NCBI GenBank assembly: GCA_036121365.1
Contig: JAZAFR010000024.1
Span: 1-43,369, forward strand
Reading direction: 5' to 3'
Origin: UBA7916 sp036121365
GTDB lineage: Bacteria; Pseudomonadota; Gammaproteobacteria; Comchoanobacterales; Comchoanobacteraceae
DNA: 43,369 nucleotides
A model generated the notes under the pieces. The model saw only the letters and a program-made list of their open reading frames with translations. It was not told where the DNA came from and did no database searches. Both the position numbers and the translations under genes were made by a program. The first letter of the stretch is position 1; each line of letters starts with the position of its first letter. Positions 8,470 through 17,191 of this stretch are shown here, in pieces.

Positions 8470-9825
8470 TCAGACCCCAAAAGCGAGCATTGCTTCAGCC
8501 ACTCTTTTGAATCCAAAAATATTGGCGCCGCGTGCATAATTGATGATTTGGCCTTTTTTGCTGTTGGCATAAAGCAGGCACTGGTCGTGAATATCGCTCA
8601 TGATCATTTGTAGTTTCTCGTCCACTTCTTTGTGAGTCCAGAAGTAACCCATAGCATTTTGAGACATTTCCAATCCTGAAACGGCAACGCCGCCTGCATT
8701 GGCTGCTTTGCCTGGGGCGTAGACAACGCCATTGTCCTTAAAGATTTTGATGGCTGCAGGAGAGACAGGCATATTGGCACCTTCAGCAACCGCTTTTACA
8801 TTGCCTGCACACAGTGCTTTGGCATCATCAGCGTCAATTTCATTTTCAGTGGCACAAGGAAGCGCAATATCTGCTGGCATATTCCAGGGCGTTTTTCCAG
8901 GAAAAAATTGTAGATCAGGGTATTGTTTGAGGATATTTGCCAAAGGCTGGTGTTTATCAAAGCGCAGTACTTTAATGGATTCAAGCATTGTTCTTTCAAG
9001 GCCACTGGGGATATAAAGCAGACCTTTAGAATCAGAAAGGGTGAGCACTGTGGCACCAAGATCCAAGAGTTTTTCTGCTGCGAATAGGGCCACATTACCA
9101 GATCCAGAAATGAGTGCTTTCTTGCCTTCTAGTGAGTCATTTTGGTGTTTAAGAATGCGGTCTAAGAAGTAAACAGTGCCGTATCCCGTTGCTTCAAGCC
9201 GCACATTACTACCACCAAAAGAGACAGACTTACCAGTCAGCGAGCCTGGTGCAATGGTGGCTATGCGTTTCATTTGTCCAAACATATAGCTGATTTCTCG
9301 GCTTCCAACCCCGATATCACCAGCAGGAACGTCTTTATCTTTGCCTATGAAAGGCAATAAGGAGGTGATAAAGGCTTGGCAAAAGCGCTTTATTTCAGTT
9401 TCTGACTTGCCCTTTGGGTCAAAATCACTGCCGCCTTTTCCACTACCAAGTGGCAAGCCAGTAAGGCTATTTTTAAATGTTTGTTCGAAGGCGAGAAACT
9501 TCAACACACTTTCATTCACGGTTGGGTGAAAGCGCAGTCCACCCTTATAGGGGCCGATTGCGTTATTGCCCTGTACTCTGTATCCTCGGTTGACATGCAC
9601 ATTGCCGTGATCATCATCCCAAGTGACCTTGAATTTAATGATACGGTCTGGCTCACATATGCGTTCAAGCAAGCTATCCCTTGCATATTCTGGGTTCTCT
9701 TGAATCCAAGGAATGACATCGGTCAATACTTCATACACAGCTTGAATGTATTCTGGTTGCCCGGGGTTTCTGAGTTCAAGTTTTTGCATAAAGCTTGCAA
9801 AATCAACAGATGTGGAAAGTTTCAT
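8470..9825 (-). CDS. gdhA: NADP-specific glutamate dehydrogenase
   Basis: 451 residues, the usual length of the hexameric small-subunit enzyme. It interconverts 2-oxoglutarate plus ammonia and glutamate in the cytoplasm. Visible motifs are GPYKGGLRFHP (substrate-binding Lys near 94), GSGKGGSDFDPKGKS (catalytic Lys near 130), VPAGDIGVGSREI (Asp near 170), a Rossmann-type SGSGNVALFAAEKL near 240, and AEGANMPVSPAA. The start is supported by TAAGGATG about nine bases upstream. The NADP preference is inferred from resemblance to the E. coli-type enzyme. The gene stands alone, with 160 bp before the next gene upstream, and a decayed 3' copy lies directly downstream. Confidence 0.96.
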   Translation of the reverse strand: MKLSTSVDFASFMQKLELRNPGQPEYIQAVYEVLTDVIPWIQENPEYARDSLLERICEPDRIIKFKVTWDDDHGNVHVNRGYRVQGNNAIGPYKGGLRFHPTVNESVLKFLAFEQTFKNSLTGLPLGSGKGGSDFDPKGKSETEIKRFCQAFITSLLPFIGKDKDVPAGDIGVGSREISYMFGQMKRIATIAPGSLTGKSVSFGGSNVRLEATGYGTVYFLDRILKHQNDSLEGKKALISGSGNVALFAAEKLLDLGATVLTLSDSKGLLYIPSGLERTMLESIKVLRFDKHQPLANILKQYPDLQFFPGKTPWNMPADIALPCATENEIDADDAKALCAGNVKAVAEGANMPVSPAAIKIFKDNGVVYAPGKAANAGGVAVSGLEMSQNAMGYFWTHKEVDEKLQMIMSDIHDQCLLYANSKKGQIINYARGANIFGFKRVAEAMLAFGV

Positions 9826-9985
9826 GGTTGTGCATCCTTAAATTAAAAGAAAATAGTCACTACGAATCGTAAAGGATTTGACATGAAATGTCTAGGATTG
9901 GTGGCAAAATAGAAGTAATGTTTATCACAGTAGGTATAGAATTATGCTATTGGGATTTTACAACTCCAGTAGCCATGTGAACGGG

Positions 9986-10627
9986 TTAGGATGGTGATTT
10001 TTCATGGTGCCAGCAAGCAATGATGCAAGGTAAGAGAAGTGAAAAAAACCATAAAAAATAACCAAGAGTCGGGGAGAGTATTGCAATTGGCAAAATGCAA
10101 GATGTCATATATTCATAAGATTTACGGTAGTAGTGATTTTTAATCGACTGTTCACGTTCGTCAAGGTTAGAGTCTATTGAATTTCCTAGGCTCCATACGG
10201 TTGGTGTTAATGTACTACCTGAGGTCCAGTAAATCGTTGAGCAGACTAAACTATAGGCACCATAAAAGGCAAAAACAACATAGAGGTTATTGTTTGGTTT
10301 GTCAGTTGACGTGAAATAATGGGTTAAATAACGGATTGATTCTGTGAGTTGAGTAGAGATAACAGTGATAGTTTGAGTCAAATCACGCTTAAAGATCACA
10401 CTTGACAAAAAGGTCATTAATAAAACAAAAAAAGACGGAACCAAGACAATCAGTAATGATTTGCGCAATATGGATTTGTCAGAAAAGTAGGCATTGGAAC
10501 TTTCGCGTAACTTGAAAAAACGATCTTTGCCTAAAAAGTAGAGAAGTAAAAATTCAATGGGCGATGTGAAAGCTCCCATAGAGTAAAAGTCAGATGCAGA
10601 TGGGTGGGTTGAATTTTGTTTTTTCAT
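9986..10627 (-). CDS. Four-helix membrane protein downstream of an XRE regulator
   Basis: 213 residues. Hydrophobic segments lie at about residues 20-32 (short), 52-75, 115-135 and 170-205 in two parts, consistent with four membrane passes and cytoplasmic ends. The first 15 residues are polar. GAGGA-type spacing about nine bases before the ATG supports the start. It follows the XRE regulator gene by 23 bp on the same strand and is probably in its operon. Small regulators of this kind are often paired with integral membrane proteins of unknown function. I recognise no enzymatic motif. Confidence 0.72.
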   Translation of the reverse strand: MKKQNSTHPSASDFYSMGAFTSPIEFLLLYFLGKDRFFKLRESSNAYFSDKSILRKSLLIVLVPSFFVLLMTFLSSVIFKRDLTQTITVISTQLTESIRYLTHYFTSTDKPNNNLYVVFAFYGAYSLVCSTIYWTSGSTLTPTVWSLGNSIDSNLDEREQSIKNHYYRKSYEYMTSCILPIAILSPTLGYFLWFFSLLLPCIIACWHHEKSPS

Positions 10628-10650
10628 TATTCAGAGTCCTCAGTTAAGTT

Positions 10651-10884
10651 TTAAATTGAAAGCAGCTTTTCAAGCGCAGGAAAGGGGTCAAGGCTAAAAA
10701 CCTTATGAACATCAACATCAAATACAGAAGCAATTTTAAGAGCCAGGGCAATACTTGGGTTATATTCTTGACGCTCCAAGAATCCAATAGTTTGTCTGTT
10801 GGCTCCAACACGATCTGCGAGCTCTTGTTGAGAAATGCCTTTGGCCACTCTAAAGATTTTAATCCGGTTAAATACTTTGCTCAT
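10651..10884 (-). CDS. XRE/Cro-type helix-turn-helix regulator
   Basis: 77 residues from MSKVFNRIKIFR (an upstream ATG at 10902 would add six residues). The helix-turn-helix is textbook: GISQQELADRVGANRQTIGFLERQEYNPSIALALKIA, followed by FDVDVHKVFSL, as in the short YgzD-like regulators. I prefer the inner start because the likely promoter (-35 at 10934-10939, -10 at 10911-10916) would start transcription at about 10905. No clear ribosome site precedes either ATG. The product probably regulates itself and the membrane protein gene downstream; a symmetrical site overlaps the -10. Confidence 0.85.
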   Translation of the reverse strand: MSKVFNRIKIFRVAKGISQQELADRVGANRQTIGFLERQEYNPSIALALKIASVFDVDVHKVFSLDPFPALEKLLSI

Positions 10885-10904
10885 AATGTGTAAATGTTTC
10901 ATGT

Positions 10905-10939
10905 GTATAAAGTATACAACATATGAATAATAGGTGCAA
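10905..10939 (-). promoter_or_regulatory. Promoter with overlapping inverted repeat for the XRE regulator
   Basis: On the minus strand TTGCAC (10934-10939) and TATACT (10911-10916) are 17 bp apart. The -10 is embedded in the inverted repeat GTATA-3 bp-TATAC (10905-10917), a plausible operator for autoregulation by the XRE protein. Confidence 0.5.
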
Positions 10940-11262
10940 CTAATTGTCAGTAAATAAAGACATTTATCAAGTCAAGTAATTGATATTGATAATAAAATAA
11001 TAGAATGTATTCAAGAGAAGCACAAGAAACCAAGCAAAAGAGCAATTGCCTGTTTTGAATTGATATTGACGAAAAGGGTTTATCAGGTCTGATAAAAGTT
11101 AATTGAGCGACAAAGGTTCCAGAGATAATGGAAATGCGAATCAAAAAGAATCATTACATATGGCCTAGAAAAATAGTGGGTATTGAATGGTGCAAGTAGA
11201 ACTATATTGACATATGAGTAATGAATGTTAAATTAAATGAGATACAATATTAAGGATTGGAG
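10940..11262. other. AT-rich intergenic stretch, no gene seen
   Basis: Both strands are broken by frequent stops, and no RNA gene is recognisable. A TTGACA at 11207-11212 with a weak TAAATT at 11229-11234 could be a promoter for the exported protein that follows. Confidence 0.4.
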
Positions 11263-11799
11263 ATGTTGAAGTTATTGAAGCGGGTCATGACTATTTGTGT
11301 GATGGTCACCATGGTCTGTGGGGTGAGCATTGCTCAAAGTCAAGGTAATGAAGAGACTCAACAGGCAGTCAAGTGGTTGTTTTTGCTGCATGACAGTAAT
11401 GGAGTAATCGCTGCCAGAGACGAGGTGTTGACTTTGACAGTGCCCGTACATTCAAGTCAAGTGGTTGCATTCACAGATGGGCCGATTAGAATTGTGAAAA
11501 CAATGGATCTTTCAGATGTGGCAAAGGCGTGGAAAGATAGGGGGAAAGTATCACTGGGAAATCCAACATCAGTATTATCAGTTGGGGACAAAAACGGGGT
11601 CATCGTGATAAGTGGTTTAGAAATCAGTGAAAAAAACGCCATATTTGAGTTCAAAATGGGTGATTTGCACAAAGACATTTTTCGAGAAGGAGACAGTGGG
11701 GCGATGGCAATGGTCATAGACAGTTATACCCCTTGCGTGGAAAGCTGTGGTGGCACAGACTACTGTAAAGACATTTGTGTATTCAAAGCATTGTCTTGA
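11263..11799 (+). CDS. Small exported protein with C-terminal cysteine cluster
   Basis: 178 residues from the ATG at 11263. AAGGA lies six bases before it, so I prefer this over the TTG two codons upstream. MLKLLKRVMTICVMVTMVCGVSIAQS is a signal peptide with likely cleavage after SIA or AQS. The mature domain is mostly beta-type (LTLTVPVHSSQVVAF, GVIVISGLEI). It ends in four cysteines, CVESC and CKDIC with a GGTDY link, likely two disulfides made in the periplasm. I recognise no family. It is a single-gene unit ahead of murJ. Confidence 0.75.
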   Translation: MLKLLKRVMTICVMVTMVCGVSIAQSQGNEETQQAVKWLFLLHDSNGVIAARDEVLTLTVPVHSSQVVAFTDGPIRIVKTMDLSDVAKAWKDRGKVSLGNPTSVLSVGDKNGVIVISGLEISEKNAIFEFKMGDLHKDIFREGDSGAMAMVIDSYTPCVESCGGTDYCKDICVFKALS

Positions 11800-12195
11800 C
11801 GTGTCGGAGGTGTCGAATGTGATTGAGCAGGATAGGCATGCAAGTAGGTGAAAGCACTGAATGTTGCCCATATTAACAGCAAAATATCAGTGCAGAACGT
11901 AAATCTTTCTTCATTTAAAAACTCACGGGTGGGGCCCACGTGTCAGTAGATTAAGTGCCTCTAAAATAAATTGTTTTTTCAGTCATAATCGATATCAGAA
12001 AGGTTCAATAAAGTCCAGAGGCAGGCTGCATAGTCTGTCTTGATTAATGATGCAAGAAAGACCTGACGACATAGAGGCTGATTGATGCCTGTCTGATCTT
12101 GGTAAAATAGTGAAGTAAAACACAGTCAGTGGTAAAAAAGCTGGTGTTTTATCATAAATTATAAGATAATAATATGATTGTATGGGGTTAAGTTA
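11800..12195. other. Intergenic stretch between exported protein and murJ
   Basis: No gene or RNA is seen. A GC-rich quasi-palindrome GTGGG-G-CCCAC at 11939-11949 stands out from the AT-rich surroundings and could be a binding site or small hairpin. There is no T-run directly after it, so I do not call a terminator. Confidence 0.35.
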
Positions 12196-13713
12196 ATGAG
12201 TTTACTGAAATTTGCATCAAAAGTATCAGCGTTTACTTTGCTGTCTCGATTTTTGGGTTTTTTTAGAGATTCCGTATTTGCTATGGCATTTGGAGCAAAG
12301 TCGGGTTTTGATTTATTTCTGTTGGCCTTTAAAATTCCCAATATGATGCGCCGAATTTTTGCAGAAGGCGCATTCAGTCAGGCCTTCATACCGGTTTTGG
12401 CTGAGTATGAAGAAAAAAAGCCTGAGCAAAAAAAAGAATTCATGAATGCGGTGTTCAGTTGCTTGATGTGGGTGACAATTCTCTTGTCCTCTGTGGTGTG
12501 TCTCGGCTGTGAAGTTGTATTGCGTTTGGGTTTCGAGTGGGTGACTACGAATGAGAGAACGTATTTGTTTTTTAGGCTATTACAAATCACATTTCCCTAT
12601 TTGGTTTTGATCACAGTCACGGGTTTTTTTACAGCAGCACTACAGTCTAAAAAACGCTTCACAATGGCAGCATTCGCACCCTCATTCTTCAACATTGTTC
12701 TCACATTGGGCGCGTATTTATCAAGTATATATTTGGCAGTGCCCATTTATGGAGCAGCTGCAACAGTCATGATTGGAGGGGCTTTGCAGGTGGGTTTGAT
12801 GCTGTATGGCTATCGTCGTCTCTACGGCATGCCTAAGCTATCAATTTTTAAAATTGATGCAGGGGTGCTTAAAATGTTCAAGCTGATGTGTGCAGGTGTG
12901 TATGGTGCGTCAGTCGCACAAATTGGTATGGCCATTGATAGTATCATCTTGTCAACGTTGGCAGCAGGTAGTATCTCGTGGATTTATTATTCAGAGAGAT
13001 TGAGCTATTTGCCATTGGGTGTTTTTGGAGTGTCGATTGCAACGGTATTGTCGCCATCTTTGGCAAAAAGCAGCCAATCTGGCAATCAGGATGCATTTCA
13101 AAAGCAGGTGGCATGGGGAGTGGTCAGTGCAGGAATGATCGGCATTCCGTCTGCAATCGGCCTATGTCTATTGGCAAAGCCCATTGTGATTACTTTATTT
13201 TTCAGAGGTAAATTTAGTATGGATGATGTGATTCAGACCGCATCAGCGCTACAGGTTTTTTCTCTGGGCATACCGGCATATATGTGGATTAAGGTGTTTG
13301 CTGGTGCATTTTATGCCCGTCAGGAAACATGGGTGCCGGTACAGTGTGCAACAGTTGCGTTGATCGTGAATGTATTGGTAGGATGTGTAGGTGCTTACTT
13401 TTTAGCCCATGTTGGAATTTCGTATGCAGTTGTGGCATCGGCATATACCAATGCAGGGTTATTGTGTGTGTCTTTGCACAAAAAGAAGATGTTTCAATTC
13501 AAGCAGTCGGATTTTACAAAATTGGCTAAAGTCTGCACAGCCAGTGTGTTTACCTTGGTGGGGGTGTTTATTGTGCCACCTGCCAGCACCTGGGCAGACT
13601 TGAGTGCAAGTCTTCAGCTATTTTATCTGGCAGACGCTATGGTTGTTGCATTACTGGGTTATGGATTTATCTTGTGGTCTTTATCCCTGGACTGGCGCAG
13701 TCCAGAGCAATAA
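12196..13713 (+). CDS. murJ: Lipid II flippase MurJ (MviN)
   Basis: 505 residues, the family length. It flips lipid II across the inner membrane for peptidoglycan synthesis. The start at 12196 (MSLLKFASKVSAFTLLSRFLGFFRD) matches the MurJ N-terminus and has GGGG about eight bases upstream, so I reject the TTG at 12178. Hallmarks are LSRFLGFFRD, RRIFAEGAFSQAFIPVL near residue 55, and GVFGVSIATVLSPSLAK near 280. About 13-14 hydrophobic segments are visible. It is monocistronic; an inverted repeat follows the stop. Confidence 0.95.
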   Translation: MSLLKFASKVSAFTLLSRFLGFFRDSVFAMAFGAKSGFDLFLLAFKIPNMMRRIFAEGAFSQAFIPVLAEYEEKKPEQKKEFMNAVFSCLMWVTILLSSVVCLGCEVVLRLGFEWVTTNERTYLFFRLLQITFPYLVLITVTGFFTAALQSKKRFTMAAFAPSFFNIVLTLGAYLSSIYLAVPIYGAAATVMIGGALQVGLMLYGYRRLYGMPKLSIFKIDAGVLKMFKLMCAGVYGASVAQIGMAIDSIILSTLAAGSISWIYYSERLSYLPLGVFGVSIATVLSPSLAKSSQSGNQDAFQKQVAWGVVSAGMIGIPSAIGLCLLAKPIVITLFFRGKFSMDDVIQTASALQVFSLGIPAYMWIKVFAGAFYARQETWVPVQCATVALIVNVLVGCVGAYFLAHVGISYAVVASAYTNAGLLCVSLHKKKMFQFKQSDFTKLAKVCTASVFTLVGVFIVPPASTWADLSASLQLFYLADAMVVALLGYGFILWSLSLDWRSPEQ

Positions 13714-13715
13714 AG

Positions 13716-13766
13716 AACCAGTTTATTCTAATAATCAAGCAGAGACAGTCCAATTAAAAACTGGTT
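13716..13766. terminator. Inverted repeat between convergent murJ and the next gene
   Basis: A perfect 9-bp inverted repeat, AACCAGTTT (13716-13724) and AAACTGGTT (13758-13766), lies exactly between two convergent genes, followed by TTTTA on the plus strand. The 33-base loop is long for an intrinsic terminator, so a bidirectional terminator role is only likely. Confidence 0.4.
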
Positions 13767-14354
13767 TTAGTGCTCGCAGGGCCCCTGTCTTTTGAATTCT
13801 TGCATTTCTTTTTTCCTTTCTGCATCATAGGCCTCGCACACTTTAGAATAGTCCGTGTATCCCCGGTTAGAAAACTCGCGTAGTAAGTCATCCTCATCCT
13901 CATCCACACTCGCTACTGAGCTATTGCCTTGACCGTTGCGCGGACCTAGATTAATAAGGTCTGTTGAAGCGAGGAAGTCTTGCATTGCTTTCCTATGTCC
14001 TTCATGTCCTTGGGATTCAGAGAGGTCAGGAATAGATAAATCAAGATCAGAACAAGATTTTATGCCCAAAAAATTAGATTCGGATTCACTAGAACTCGCA
14101 TTACCGCTACTAGAACCACTCATAGTAGAACTTGAGGAGCGGGGAAAATCAGGTACACCATAGCCATAAAATAGTGAAAAACCGACTATTTCAGGTTTTT
14201 CAGATAGAGATTCAGCTGATGAGCATGGTGTTTTGTGCTGCACTCTCTGACGAGGAATCGCAGGAGGTGAGTGAGGGTTAGCAGTATTTACGTAAGAAGA
14301 TCTGACAGGACTGTAGCCAGTAGTTCTTTTTATTCGTTTATTTTCTCTTTTCAT
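13767..14354 (-). CDS. Ser-rich orphan protein with basic N-terminus
   Basis: 195 residues, hydrophilic throughout, with no signal or membrane segment. The first ten residues are strongly basic (MKRENKRIKR). The middle is Ser-rich low complexity (SSSSTMSGSSSGNASSSESES), then an acidic run (DEDEDD) near 160 and a charged C-terminus with ERKKEMQEFKRQ. The disordered composition and lack of homologous family are typical of secreted effectors in this group, but nothing proves that. No good ribosome site precedes the ATG. It converges on murJ. Confidence 0.6.
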   Translation of the reverse strand: MKRENKRIKRTTGYSPVRSSYVNTANPHSPPAIPRQRVQHKTPCSSAESLSEKPEIVGFSLFYGYGVPDFPRSSSSTMSGSSSGNASSSESESNFLGIKSCSDLDLSIPDLSESQGHEGHRKAMQDFLASTDLINLGPRNGQGNSSVASVDEDEDDLLREFSNRGYTDYSKVCEAYDAERKKEMQEFKRQGPCEH

Positions 14355-14423
14355 AATAATAAGTAGTTGTAATAATGTGATTATTATAATATATTTTCTA
14401 AGATAAAGATAGTGTTTGCCGCA

Positions 14424-14726
14424 CTAAATAACAATATAGATTGAAAAAAGGCAGTAGAGTAAATGATTGATTTTGGATTTTTCACGAACTAAAACTTCAT
14501 CCAGTCGTGTTGTTACGAATAGGGGGCAAGAATACGGTCTCGAAACTTCGATTATAGACAACAAAGTGGTCTGAATTGGATTAAAATTGCATTCTGATAA
14601 ATGAGAAGAAGAACTTTTAAAAATCACCTTCACCGCTTTAATTTCATCTTGATACGAATAACCTGTATCCACAACGACAAGAGTGTTTAGAGGCATAAAA
14701 TCCAGATAATTTTTTCGGTATCTCAA
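14424..14726 (-). CDS. Possible small or relic gene, low support
   Basis: 100 codons from a TTG, or 90 from the ATG at 14696. It is the only long frame in a 540-bp gap. The product has a plausible mixed composition (TLVVVDTGYSYQDEIKAVKV, then FVTTRLDEVLVREK) and a hydrophobic end, but no family, no clear ribosome site and no operon partner. It could be a gene relic. The rest of 14355-14892 shows nothing else I can name. Confidence 0.25.
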   Translation of the reverse strand: MRYRKNYLDFMPLNTLVVVDTGYSYQDEIKAVKVIFKSSSSHLSECNFNPIQTTLLSIIEVSRPYSCPLFVTTRLDEVLVREKSKINHLLYCLFSIYIVI

Positions 14727-14892
14727 TCAGGATCATATATTTTAAAATATCAAGACTGACAAATTTGCCATAAAAATATTGCCATAACACAGATAGAAGT
14801 GATACTATCAAAAGTTGCAGGCTAAAAGTAATATGTTTATCAAAGCATAAGATGAAAACCTATATTGATAGGTACAACTCAGAGGTGTCCTT

Positions 14893-16917
14893 GTGAGTGA
14901 TTGGCGCTCGTCAAATATATTTAACTCAATCGAGAGGGCTCGAAGGAAGATAAATACGGATAAGTACAGCTACATTGAAGCGAAAGAAAAAGAAAGAGAA
15001 AAAAATCAATTGATGGGGCTGCAAATAAAAAAGATGACAAATACGAAAGCATTCAAGATAATAGAAAAAACGTTGGTGGTGCTCGCTTATCTAGGATTGG
15101 CACTTTCAGGCTGGTATGCAGCCGTTTTAAATTTAGCATTACTGTGTTTGCCTATATGGATATATAGGATACTGACATTTAGTGTAGCGGTTTCTAGTTT
15201 TTTATCCAATATGGTCGATTGGCTGGTGGCGCATGTAAATAGTCCCACACAGTATACAGAGAGCAAAAAAATAGGCTTAGAGCATCGGTTTCTCATTTCA
15301 CCTCAGATCAGAAGAGTAAGATTGCAGTTTGGTAGAAGGCCAAAGATTTTCAAGGATTTTCTAGAGGATTCATTGTGTCACAGGGCGATAAGATCGCAAG
15401 TGAGACAGCTATTAATAGATGAGAGTAATCGGGAGGAGGATGATGCTTCTATATTAGAAAAAAGTACATATTCTGAAGAGCACAGAGCTAGGTGGATGAT
15501 GTCAAGAGAGGCAAAAATATCGTCAGATCAAAGAGGCGCTCAGTTGGCTGTGGCAGATGATATGTATGAGGGGCATAAGACCATGCTAAGAATGGTCAAC
15601 GATAAAAGTTGTAGTTTGATAAGCACATTATACAAAATTGCAGGACAGTCAAAAAAACTCAATGGCATCATATCACAGAAGCAAATCAAAGATTTACAAA
15701 CAGTAATAGCTGAGATTAAAGATACATCTGAAAAGATGCCAAATGTGGTTGTTTTGTATATGAGTTTGAGATTTTCATATTTTGTAAGGACTTACATTGA
15801 AGAAGTTGATAGGGGAGGACGCTTGAGTGAGAGTGAGCGTGAAGAATCTATGCGCTGGTCTTTGACAAAATTTGAAGAGAAGCGAATCAAAAAAGAAGGA
15901 GCCATTAAAGCGACAACAAAACAAATTGGGCTTACAGCACAAGTACTGGTGTGGGGCAATCGCCTATTAACTAGCGCATTAACCATTTTGGCATCGGCGC
16001 CAATTCGTGTTTTTTCTAAATGCTTGGGAGGGCATACAGAGACATTACTTTGCTTGTGGTTTTATTTTTCTGGGCTGTTGGTTGGGTTGTCAACTCACAG
16101 CGTGAAGAAGCAGTTGTCTAAAGGATATCAGTGGCTAATAAGTGAAAAAAAAGGCAAGAAAAGAGTCAGATTAGAAAGGATGACAATTTTTAGGTTATTT
16201 TTATCAGTGTCAACTGCAATGTCATCTTGTTATTTTGGTTTATTTGCAATCAGGCGCTTGTTAAAAAGGCCAGAAGATATTGGAGCCCATATACTAATCA
16301 ATTTTTTATCCAAATGGCTATTGCCGCAAATTTGGCCCATTATTATGCCAGTATGGGTGTTTTTGACAATGTCGTCAGTCATGATAAATCAGTATAAAGA
16401 TACCAAAGTATTTGCAAGGTTAAGTAAGTATATACAGTGGAAATGGGAGTCAAGAAGTCATAACAGGCAGAAACAAGAAGGCAAAACAGTTGATATGGTT
16501 AGGCACTCACTAATTGCTTTGGTCATATGCGTTGCCGCCATAGCTGCGGCATTGTCGATTTATGTCACTGTGGTAAAAATGACTGCGAATATAATGCTGA
16601 GTGTGCTTTTATCGGGCTGTGTATGGTTGGTCTCGTATGCAAAATATACTTTGTTGTTCGAAAAAATAACTCAGTTAATGGATGAAAAAAAAGATGTCAC
16701 AATAACAACCAGGAAATATAATGGCTTATCCTTTCAGTTTCTATATTCAGAAGAAATGCCTTGGTTCAACCAGCCGAAGAGGAAGTTATTCGGTAAAGAC
16801 GTGCCAGGACCTGTTAGCAAGGATCAACATCCTGACAAGAGGTTATCAGAAAGAGATCCAACAAGTGAAGAAATAATCGCTATAAGAGCGGAGATGGGTA
16901 GAAGAGGCACAATCTAA
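14893..16917 (+). CDS. Multi-membrane orphan protein, first of a tandem paralogous pair
   Basis: 674 residues from GTG at 14893, with AGAGGTG about six bases upstream. A charged N-terminus (about 1-50) precedes two membrane segments at 55-105. A soluble helical region (about 130-335) contains the motif LRFSYFVRTYIEEVDRGG. Membrane segments follow at about 350-400, 435-490 and 540-590, then a charged tail rich in Lys and Pro. The paralogue downstream shares the layout and two motifs: RFxYFxRxxIEE, and LGxxxExxLCxWFxFxG (here CLGGHTETLLCLWFYFSG). I recognise no known family. Position near the Dot/Icm genes suggests, but does not show, a link with that system. Confidence 0.8.
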   Translation: MSDWRSSNIFNSIERARRKINTDKYSYIEAKEKEREKNQLMGLQIKKMTNTKAFKIIEKTLVVLAYLGLALSGWYAAVLNLALLCLPIWIYRILTFSVAVSSFLSNMVDWLVAHVNSPTQYTESKKIGLEHRFLISPQIRRVRLQFGRRPKIFKDFLEDSLCHRAIRSQVRQLLIDESNREEDDASILEKSTYSEEHRARWMMSREAKISSDQRGAQLAVADDMYEGHKTMLRMVNDKSCSLISTLYKIAGQSKKLNGIISQKQIKDLQTVIAEIKDTSEKMPNVVVLYMSLRFSYFVRTYIEEVDRGGRLSESEREESMRWSLTKFEEKRIKKEGAIKATTKQIGLTAQVLVWGNRLLTSALTILASAPIRVFSKCLGGHTETLLCLWFYFSGLLVGLSTHSVKKQLSKGYQWLISEKKGKKRVRLERMTIFRLFLSVSTAMSSCYFGLFAIRRLLKRPEDIGAHILINFLSKWLLPQIWPIIMPVWVFLTMSSVMINQYKDTKVFARLSKYIQWKWESRSHNRQKQEGKTVDMVRHSLIALVICVAAIAAALSIYVTVVKMTANIMLSVLLSGCVWLVSYAKYTLLFEKITQLMDEKKDVTITTRKYNGLSFQFLYSEEMPWFNQPKRKLFGKDVPGPVSKDQHPDKRLSERDPTSEEIIAIRAEMGRRGTI

Positions 16918-17146
16918 TCGATATGATACAAAATCATAACCTAAAGAAGAAAGAGGGTAGCTGATAAAAAAATCTTGCCCGCAGTGACTGATGCTTGAGA
17001 TATAGAATCATTACGAGAAGCGAGCGTTTTGATAAACGCAAGTATATTTTGTGGCTTAGAGTAGAATTATAAAAAAATGGCAATGCATATTGCTTATTAG
17101 TAAAAAGAAGAGTATTAATGAATTATAGGGTTATTGAAAGGACGCT

Positions 17147-17191
17147 ATGGCAAAGGAATCCATATTAGGTAAGGGGGATTTGCATGAGTGA
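17147..17191 (+). CDS. Possible 14-codon leader peptide overlapping the next start
   Basis: ATG at 17147 with GAAAGGA about five bases upstream reads MAKESILGKGDLHE and stops at 17191, eight bases into the next gene, whose own ATG is at 17184. The ribosome site AAGGGGG of that gene lies inside this mini-ORF. This could be a translational coupling leader or chance. Confidence 0.3.
   Translation: MAKESILGKGDLHE

Noticed and set aside
11936..11952. Intrinsic terminator at the GC-rich quasi-palindrome
   Set aside because: No T-run follows directly, and the hairpin would be short with a one-base loop.
12178..12195. TTG start of murJ
   Set aside because: The ATG at 12196 has a good ribosome site and fits the family N-terminus.
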